Shown here: piece by piece, positions 57,674 through 64,000 of the stretch
How the letters are laid out: each line of letters begins with the position of its first letter
How positions within the stretch are numbered: position 1 is the first letter of the stretch
Notes under the pieces: model-generated
Databases searched by the model: none
Told to the model about the DNA's origin: nothing
The model's input: only the letters and a program-made list of their open reading frames with translations
NCBI GenBank assembly: GCA_013285405.1
Contig: CP053446.1
Coordinates: 781,985 to 845,984 of the forward strand
Direction of reading: 5' to 3'
DNA: 64,000 nucleotides
DNA from: Ignavibacteriota bacterium
Lineage (GTDB): Bacteria > Bacteroidota > Ignavibacteria > Ignavibacteriales > Ignavibacteriaceae
Made by a program: the position numbers and the translations under genes

Positions 57674-59467
57674 TTACTGAAAATGATTTTTAAATCTTTC
57701 CAATGAAGGATTTCCGGGAGATTTCTTTCTCAATTCATTATATAATTTCTCTGCCTGTTCTGTTTGTCCTTCACTTAAATAAATCTCCAAAAGTCTGAAC
57801 TGCGCTCCAAGGTAATTAGGAAAATTTTTTTTTATGGTTTCGAACATTTTAATTGATTCCTTGCTCTTCCCTAATTCCTGATATGATGCAGCAGCATTAT
57901 TCATTAAGATAGGATTAAATGGTGCCAAGGTTAAACCATGTAAATTATTTCTTAGTGCGTCTGAATGTCTGCCCAAATATGAATTTGCTATTCCACGATA
58001 ATAATCTAATGGCTGACGGGAAGTATCAAATGGATAAAATATTTCTGATACCTGATCAAGTTTTTGATTCATTAGCAAGTATTGTCTTCTATCTTTTAAA
58101 AAGATCGCTTCACCATATCTGATTTCTGATTTTATCTTGATAAAAGAAATAACAATTCCAAAGATCAACGTGATAAATAACAATAATTTAAGATGAGCAA
58201 ACTTAAAACAGAAAATATTTTTTATCTTTTCACCAGATGAAACCAATGCAACACCGCTAACAACTCCAATATGGAAAATGGATGCAAATTTATAATTGGG
58301 AAACGAAACGAAAGAAAAAAGGAAGGCGGTAAGTACTGTCAGCAACAATGCAAAATATTTTTCATTGTGTTTACTTTTTTGGTATAACTGTATCAACAAG
58401 AAAAAATATATCAGAAAAAAAATTACAACAGCAATCACACCGCTTTCCGCAAAAATTTCAAGGAAATCATTATGCGCATGCACATTGTGAACAAGCAGCA
58501 AAGTTTTATCATCAAAATATTCACCGTTATAGCCCGGATAGTAACCGCTCCATTTATACAAACCAAAACCAACCAGTGGCTTTTCTTGAATCATCTTAAA
58601 TGATGCATCCCAAAAATTAAGACGCAGCTTATTACTTTTAAATTCGGTATCAAAAAAAGTTTCTGCTGTTGATTTGAGGTCTGGTCTCTCCCCTACTTTT
58701 GATGGGATAAAGGAAAATAATAGTGATGCAGCAAGTACTATCAGAACAGGTTTTATCTTATTAAAAAACTTTTTCTTATCAGTCTTAAAAAATGTATATA
58801 TGAAATAAGAAATTGTGATTACAAGTAATATTAAAACCCCGGCACGACTTCTTGTAAATAACAGAAATGATACACAAAATACTGCTGCGATTAAAAGGAA
58901 TTTTCTGTTCTTTCTTTCAACATACTGATGTGCTATTAAAAAAAATGGCAATGCTGATAAAAGATATTCACTGGCAAAACCTCTGTGCCCTAACATTGAA
59001 CCGGGAGGCATTACGGTGGGAAGTTCAATTAATTTTACCTGAAATACTTCAAGCATTCCTACGATGCTGAATAAAGTTGAAAAAATAACTACTGAATATG
59101 ACACCACCTTAAAAAATCTATCTTCACCAAGTACTAAGAAAACAATTGTCGATTGAAGAATTATTACAAATGGTATTAACAGATCGCTATATTTTAATGT
59201 CAGCAATGATGCTGAATCGTTCAAAAAAGCTGTAAGGAAGCACAAAGGGAAAAATATAATTAAAAGAGTGAGGAGTTTGTTCAGGTAAACTTCCCTGTCC
59301 AAATTCAACTTTAAAATAAATGCAAAAAAGAGCAGTATTGATAAAGAAAAGTAAACCATTCGCTGGACAACATCCATTTCATACGCCATAATAGAATAAG
59401 TAATTGGCGAAAGGAATTCTAAGCCAAATAATAGGGTTAAACCGGTATTTGTCTTTCTGGTTACCAT
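57674..59467 (-). CDS. O-antigen ligase/polymerase-like membrane protein with TPR tail
   Basis: The 597-residue protein has about twelve membrane segments. The Wzy_C region includes GSMLGHRGFASEYLLSALPF and LLVHNVHAHNDFLEIFAESG with its conserved histidine. After the last membrane segment a periplasmic part (about 450-597) holds TPR-like helices (SDALRNNLHGLTLAPFNP, GQTEQAEKLYNELRKKSP). It differs from the polymerase at 17708 and could be the ligase or the polymerase for a second glycan. It lies alone on the minus strand. Confidence 0.85.
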   Translation of the reverse strand: MVTRKTNTGLTLLFGLEFLSPITYSIMAYEMDVVQRMVYFSLSILLFFAFILKLNLDREVYLNKLLTLLIIFFPLCFLTAFLNDSASLLTLKYSDLLIPFVIILQSTIVFLVLGEDRFFKVVSYSVVIFSTLFSIVGMLEVFQVKLIELPTVMPPGSMLGHRGFASEYLLSALPFFLIAHQYVERKNRKFLLIAAVFCVSFLLFTRSRAGVLILLVITISYFIYTFFKTDKKKFFNKIKPVLIVLAASLLFSFIPSKVGERPDLKSTAETFFDTEFKSNKLRLNFWDASFKMIQEKPLVGFGLYKWSGYYPGYNGEYFDDKTLLLVHNVHAHNDFLEIFAESGVIAVVIFFLIYFFLLIQLYQKSKHNEKYFALLLTVLTAFLFSFVSFPNYKFASIFHIGVVSGVALVSSGEKIKNIFCFKFAHLKLLLFITLIFGIVISFIKIKSEIRYGEAIFLKDRRQYLLMNQKLDQVSEIFYPFDTSRQPLDYYRGIANSYLGRHSDALRNNLHGLTLAPFNPILMNNAAASYQELGKSKESIKMFETIKKNFPNYLGAQFRLLEIYLSEGQTEQAEKLYNELRKKSPGNPSLERFKNHFQ

Positions 59468-59605
59468 ATCTTTATTTTTAACTCATAAACTAATTTACAG
59501 TCCAAATTAATAGCTGTCGTTCAACTTGAGCACAATCTAATTATTGATTGATTTCAGTGTATGATGTGACTGCCATATTAATCATTATTAATTTTTTATA
59601 AATAC

Positions 59606-60538
59606 TTGTTGGAAAATGAAACTCAAATAAATCAGTTAGGCGTAAGTGTAATACGTACGTTAGCATATTATGATATATTCTATTACCCGTTAACCGCTGA
59701 CGAAATTTACCATAATCTTGGTGATAATCACACAAGTATTGTGGAGGTAGAAAATATTTTGGAAAAGTTATCAGCGGATAAATTAGTATTCAGAAAAGGA
59801 AAGTTCTACCAATTAAATAATAATGATGAATTTATAGTGCGACGTGAAAAAGGAAACAAGCTTGCGGAAAAAAGATTGAAGACAGCCCAGCGTGTTTCAG
59901 GAATTGTTTCGAGATTTCCTTTCATTCGTGGAATCATGCTTTCCGGATCGATTTCAAAAGGTTTTATGGAAGAAGATTCTGACATTGATTATTTTGTTAT
60001 TACACATCCAGACAGAGTTTGGATTTCAAGATTGATACTGATGCTTTTTAAAAAATTATTCTTGTTGAATTCAAAGAAAAATTTCTGCATAAACTATTTT
60101 GTTGATTACGAAAACCTCGAAATACAAGAAAAAAATGTTTTTACTGCAACGGAAATCGCCACATTAATTCCTACATTCGGGAAAGAATGTTATGATGATT
60201 TTTACAAGCAAAACCTGTGGATAAAGAATTTCTATCCGAATTTTCCAAAGAGAGATACTTCCGAAGTTATAAATCGAAAGGATGGTATTGTAAAAAATCT
60301 TCTTGAAAAGGTTTTAGAAAATAAAATAGGTAACACTCTTGATAATTTTTCGATGAGTTTATTTGAGAGTTTTTATAAGGTCAGATATAAGAATTATAAT
60401 CAGGAGGAGTTTAAATTAGCCTTTAAATCATCGAAGAAAGAATCAAAACATCATCCAAAATTTTTTCAGAAGAAAGTACTCACTGAATTTGAAAGTAAGT
60501 TAAAATCTATTGAAGACAAATTAAAAGTTTTTCAGTGA
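59606..60538 (+). CDS. Nucleotidyltransferase-domain protein
   Basis: The frame has no ATG near its beginning; TTG at 59606 or 59609 is the likely start, without a clear ribosome site. The first 85 residues look like a winged helix (TLAYYDIFYYPLTADEIY). Then comes the minimal nucleotidyltransferase motif GSISKGFMEEDSDIDYFVI, with both metal-binding aspartates. The rest is helical and unassigned. The gene overlaps the radical SAM gene, so the two are probably co-translated. The target is unknown. Confidence 0.75.
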   Translation: MLENETQINQLGVSVIRTLAYYDIFYYPLTADEIYHNLGDNHTSIVEVENILEKLSADKLVFRKGKFYQLNNNDEFIVRREKGNKLAEKRLKTAQRVSGIVSRFPFIRGIMLSGSISKGFMEEDSDIDYFVITHPDRVWISRLILMLFKKLFLLNSKKNFCINYFVDYENLEIQEKNVFTATEIATLIPTFGKECYDDFYKQNLWIKNFYPNFPKRDTSEVINRKDGIVKNLLEKVLENKIGNTLDNFSMSLFESFYKVRYKNYNQEEFKLAFKSSKKESKHHPKFFQKKVLTEFESKLKSIEDKLKVFQ

Positions 60539-60543
60539 TTACA

Positions 60544-62007
60544 ATGAAAAAGATTCTTTTTACGCATTCGTATTTCTATCGCTTCGATCCCAAACAATGG
60601 GCTGCAAAGCAACCTTATCCACCGCTGGGAACAATCTATGCTGCATCTGTTATGCGACAAGCAGGATATGATGTCGATTTATTTGATACTGCGTTGATAG
60701 AATCTCCTGAAATAATTTCAGTACAGATTAGAAATAAAAAACCAGATTATCTCGTTATCTATGATGATGGATTTAACTATCTGACTAAAATGTGTCTCAC
60801 AAATATGAGAGATGCTGCATTTAGAATGGCTGAGATAGCGAAAGAAAATGGTATCACTGTAATTATGTCCAGCTCTGATGCAGCCGATCATTATGAAAAA
60901 TATCTTCAGCACGGAGTTGACTTTGTTGTTATTGGTGAGGGCGAGTTAACATTGAAGGAATTGATTTCAAAAATTGATTCCGGTGAGAAAAATTATAACC
61001 AAATTGATGGATTGGCATTTAAAGAAAATTCTGAAATTATTAAAACTTCTCAGAGACAAATAGTAAAAGAGCTTGATTCGTTTCCGATACCTGCATGGGA
61101 TTTGGTTGACATTTCTTCATACAAAAAAATCTGGATTGAAAATCATGGATACTTCTCACTGAATATTGCTACGACGAGAGGTTGTCCGTTCAAATGCAAC
61201 TGGTGTGCAAAACCAATTTACGGAAACAGGTATAATTCAAGATCACCACAGAAAGTTGCGGATGAAATTGAGTTCTTGCTTAATAATTTTCAACCGGATC
61301 ATTTCTGGATGTGCGATGATATTTTCGGTTTAAAACCCGGATGGGTTCAGGAATTCAGAAACGTGATAAAAGTAAAAGGACTGAAGTTCAAATATAAAAT
61401 TCAGTCAAGAGTTGATTTACTTCTTCAGGAGGATACGATTAGTGCATTAGCAGAATCAGGTGCTGAAACAGTTTGGGTTGGTGCAGAATCCGGCTCGCAA
61501 AAAATTCTGGATGCAATGGATAAAGGAACTACCGTTAAACAAATTTATGAAGCAACAAATAATTTAAAGAAGAATGGAATCAGAACTGCTTTCTTCCTTC
61601 AGTTCGGTTATCTCGGTGAAGAAAAAGCAGATATCGAAAAAACCATCAATATGGTTCTCGATTTAATGCCAGATGATATTGGAATTTCAGTATCGTATCC
61701 TTTGCCAGGCACAAAGTTTTATGAAAAAGTTAAAGAGCAATTAAATGAAAAATCTAACTGGACGGACTCGGATGAGCTTGCGATGATGTATAAAGCAGCT
61801 TTCTCACCTTCCTATTACAAAAAGCTTCACAGATACGTTCACAAAGTTTATAGGCGAAAACAGAGTCTGATGAACATTAAAAATGTTCTGCTTAATCCTT
61901 TTACAATCAACAGAAAAAAGATTCGTTCTGCCTTATCAATATTGTATTATGTTCCTTCCTCGATAGCTGATTCGATTGTGCTGAAAAAACTTGAAACCGC
62001 GAAATAA
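60544..62007 (+). CDS. B12-binding radical SAM enzyme
   Basis: A GTG at 60535 overlaps the upstream stop codon, but ATG at 60544 fits the family start better (MKKILFTHSYF). The N-terminal domain is cobalamin-binding in type (LGTIYAASVMRQAGYDVDLFD, VVIGEGELTL). The radical SAM core has CPFKCNWC near residue 214, then GAESGSQKILDAMDKG. The length is normal for the methyltransferase-like B12/radical SAM group. It may modify a lipid or a glycan precursor together with the neighbours; the substrate is unknown. Confidence 0.87.
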   Translation: MKKILFTHSYFYRFDPKQWAAKQPYPPLGTIYAASVMRQAGYDVDLFDTALIESPEIISVQIRNKKPDYLVIYDDGFNYLTKMCLTNMRDAAFRMAEIAKENGITVIMSSSDAADHYEKYLQHGVDFVVIGEGELTLKELISKIDSGEKNYNQIDGLAFKENSEIIKTSQRQIVKELDSFPIPAWDLVDISSYKKIWIENHGYFSLNIATTRGCPFKCNWCAKPIYGNRYNSRSPQKVADEIEFLLNNFQPDHFWMCDDIFGLKPGWVQEFRNVIKVKGLKFKYKIQSRVDLLLQEDTISALAESGAETVWVGAESGSQKILDAMDKGTTVKQIYEATNNLKKNGIRTAFFLQFGYLGEEKADIEKTINMVLDLMPDDIGISVSYPLPGTKFYEKVKEQLNEKSNWTDSDELAMMYKAAFSPSYYKKLHRYVHKVYRRKQSLMNIKNVLLNPFTINRKKIRSALSILYYVPSSIADSIVLKKLETAK

Positions 62008-62015
62008 TTTTTATA

Positions 62016-62831
62016 ATGAATTCTGAAGCATCTCAACTGACAAACGTAAACAAAGCTTTTTCTCTTCAATCATTAAACTACGATGAATATGATAAATCAA
62101 ATCCAACATTAACCTGGATGCGAAAAAAGGTGATGAATCATGCATTGAAGTTTCTTCGAACTGATAATAAAATATTAGAACTAAACAGCGGAACCGGAAT
62201 TGATGCTCAGTTCTTTGCTGAGAAAGGATTTACTGTTCACTGTACTGATCTTTCAGACGGAATGGTTGAGCAAATGAAAAAAAAATTTTCATCCGGAAAG
62301 TTCGCTGATAAAATATCTGTTCAACAATGTTCATTTACAGAACTTGATCAAATTGAAGGAAAAAAATTTGATTTTATTTTTTCAAACTTTGGTGGATTGA
62401 ATTGTATTCCAGATCTTAAAGCAGTAACAAAATTTTTTCCTCAATTGCTGAATAAAAATGGAAGAGTTTGTCTGGTTATTCTTCCTCCGGTTTGTCTGTG
62501 GGAAATTGTGCAGCTATTAAGAGGCAAATTCAAATTTGCTTTCAGAAGATTTAAACGAAACGGAACTCTTGCAAATGTTGAAGGAATAAAATTTCAAACC
62601 TACTATTTTTCGGCAAATGAATTAATGAAAGCACTCGGTAAAAATTTTAAATTGTTGAAACTTGAAAGTTTAGCGTTGTTCACTCCAATTCCTCAGATGG
62701 AAAAAATTCCGAAAAAATTTCCACGATTCGCGAGAGTATTGAATAAAATGGATGAAATAATTTCCGGAATTGCACCGTTCAACAGGATTGGTGATCACAT
62801 AATTGTAACTGCAGAATATACAGCAATGTAA
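62016..62831 (+). CDS. Class I SAM-dependent methyltransferase
   Basis: The 271-residue protein has motif I ILELNSGTGIDAQFFAEKG, the acidic CTDLSDGM and a following FIFSNFGGLNCI. It starts eight bases behind the radical SAM gene. The methyl acceptor is not indicated; a role beside the radical SAM enzyme in tailoring the same molecule is inferred from position. Confidence 0.85.
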   Translation: MNSEASQLTNVNKAFSLQSLNYDEYDKSNPTLTWMRKKVMNHALKFLRTDNKILELNSGTGIDAQFFAEKGFTVHCTDLSDGMVEQMKKKFSSGKFADKISVQQCSFTELDQIEGKKFDFIFSNFGGLNCIPDLKAVTKFFPQLLNKNGRVCLVILPPVCLWEIVQLLRGKFKFAFRRFKRNGTLANVEGIKFQTYYFSANELMKALGKNFKLLKLESLALFTPIPQMEKIPKKFPRFARVLNKMDEIISGIAPFNRIGDHIIVTAEYTAM

Positions 62832-62848
62832 GTGTGACATACTATCTT

Positions 62849-64000
62849 ATGAACAAAGCAGAAAATAGTGTTTTAATAAGATCCTTCAGACTTACCTCTG
62901 CACTCTTGAATAAATCACAAAAATTGAGCGGGATTTTTATTATCATTCTATTGTTAACAAATGCTGTCCTCGATGTCTTTTCTATTGCTTCGGTTCTTCC
63001 TTTAGTTGCACTATTATTAAATCCTGAGCTTATTCATTCAAATAATTTGTTGAAATCAATTTATAATTTTTCAGGGATTAGTAACAGCACTGATTTCTTT
63101 ATTCTTATAACTACTTCCGTAATTGTTCTATTCATTATTAAAAATATTATCAGCTATTGGATTTTTCGATATCAATCAAAATACGCTTTTGATGTATCTG
63201 CTGGACTTTCAGGAAATTTGTTGAATCATTTTTACACTTTGCCATTTCTTAAAATTAAATATGCTGATACATCAATGTATCTAAATAGAATTGTTAATAT
63301 CCCACCTTCATTTGTTACAAATATCTTATTATCACTCCTTACAATATTTAGTGAAGGGTTAATAGTAATTCTTATCTCATCCGGTTTGCTAATATATAGT
63401 TTTGATATCTTTCTACTGCTTTTATTGATTCTCGGACCTGGAGCTTTTATCTACTATTTAATCAGGAAAAAGAAGCTCAGTGTTTTGAATTACAATTTGA
63501 AAACAAAATTACCAAAAGTGTTGAGGCTCGCTACCGAGGCAATAAAGGGATTTGTTGAGTCGACAATATTTCAAAAGCAAAAGCATTTTACAAACAAATT
63601 TGATCAGATAAATAAAGGATTAAATAATGATTATTCTAAACTGACTACAGCACAAGGAACTTCAATTAAGTTTGTGGAAATAATTATAATGATGGGTATT
63701 GGAATTTTATTCATTTATAGTAATCTCTTTATCGATAATAAAAACGAAGTGGTTTTAATATTGAGTTTGTTTGCAGCTGCTTCCTATAAAATTGTTCCAT
63801 CGATAAACAGAATATTCGTTTCATTCTTAAACATAAAGACGCATCAGTTCACGTTGGATGAATTAAACGATATTGAAAATTTTAAAACTGCTCTATCAAA
63901 TAAAAGTCATCAACCTATTTCTGTTAATGATAAAATCGAGTTAAATAATGTTTCCTTCGAGTACCCTAGTTCATCGTTCAAGTTAAACGTAAAAAATTTC
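62849..64000 (+). CDS. ABC transporter, fused permease/ATPase (PglK/MsbA-like), cut by the window end
   Basis: An uninterrupted frame from ATG 62849 reaches the right edge (384 codons). Several membrane segments are visible (SGIFIIILLLTNAVLDVFSI, FFILITTSVIVLFIIKNI and others), followed by the start of a nucleotide-binding domain (ELNNVSFEYPSSSFKL). The Walker motifs lie outside the window. The layout resembles lipid-linked oligosaccharide flippases. The ribosome site is weak. It follows the methyltransferase by 17 bp, so it likely belongs to the same operon. Confidence 0.82.
   Translation, partial: MNKAENSVLIRSFRLTSALLNKSQKLSGIFIIILLLTNAVLDVFSIASVLPLVALLLNPELIHSNNLLKSIYNFSGISNSTDFFILITTSVIVLFIIKNIISYWIFRYQSKYAFDVSAGLSGNLLNHFYTLPFLKIKYADTSMYLNRIVNIPPSFVTNILLSLLTIFSEGLIVILISSGLLIYSFDIFLLLLLILGPGAFIYYLIRKKKLSVLNYNLKTKLPKVLRLATEAIKGFVESTIFQKQKHFTNKFDQINKGLNNDYSKLTTAQGTSIKFVEIIIMMGIGILFIYSNLFIDNKNEVVLILSLFAAASYKIVPSINRIFVSFLNIKTHQFTLDELNDIENFKTALSNKSHQPISVNDKIELNNVSFEYPSSSFKLNVKNF

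Overview
The window looks like a chromosome segment of a low-GC, Gram-negative member of the FCB group, most likely an Ignavibacteria-type bacterium. The main sign is the C-terminal sorting tail of the type IX secretion system (T9SS) in the form QNYPNPFNP, seen on five secreted proteins, together with an OmpA protein with TSP3 repeats and Wza/Wzc-type capsule export. This placement is inference. No rRNA, tRNA, CRISPR array or insertion sequence was found.

Bases 1-14604 (plus strand) encode secreted proteins. Two tandem gene pairs come first. In each pair a protein ending in a dockerin-like module (a YCF48-type propeller, then a NodB deacetylase broken by a one-base frameshift) is followed at once by a small protein with a cohesin-like N-terminus, a fibronectin-like domain and a T9SS tail. 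Short palindromic repeats lie between the pairs. Three closely related parallel beta-helix proteins follow; their shared segments form a mosaic and their C-termini differ.

Bases 14702-36713 (minus strand) are a large Wzx/Wzy-type exopolysaccharide locus: Wza-like exporter, Wzz/tyrosine autokinase, flippase, polymerase and three glycosyltransferases. It also holds an activation and decoration set: acyl carrier protein, AMP-ligase, two asparagine-synthase-like amidotransferases, a NadE-like synthetase, two FemAB-like transferases, a deacetylase, a VOC protein and a methyltransferase. The divergent plus-strand block 37228-43949 supplies sugar-nucleotide enzymes (aminotransferase, two SDR epimerases, Gfo/Idh oxidoreductase, acetyltransferase) and the initiating phosphoglycosyltransferase. 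Together these could build and export a polymer containing an amidated or acylated diamino-uronate; that product is inference.

Bases 44163-53560 hold a metabolic and regulatory group: formate-tetrahydrofolate ligase with a possible sigma-54 promoter, an atypical PII protein, a FolE2-like protein that has lost its metal ligands, an Rnk-like factor, a UPF0316/DUF2179 gene interrupted by an in-frame TGA, a PAS-sigma-54 activator, a NifX-like protein and an OmpA protein. Bases 53818-57518 carry aminopeptidase P and indolepyruvate oxidoreductase IorAB. From 57674 to the right edge lies a second surface-glycan type group: an O-antigen ligase-like TPR protein, a nucleotidyltransferase, a B12-binding radical SAM enzyme, a methyltransferase and an ABC flippase cut by the window end.
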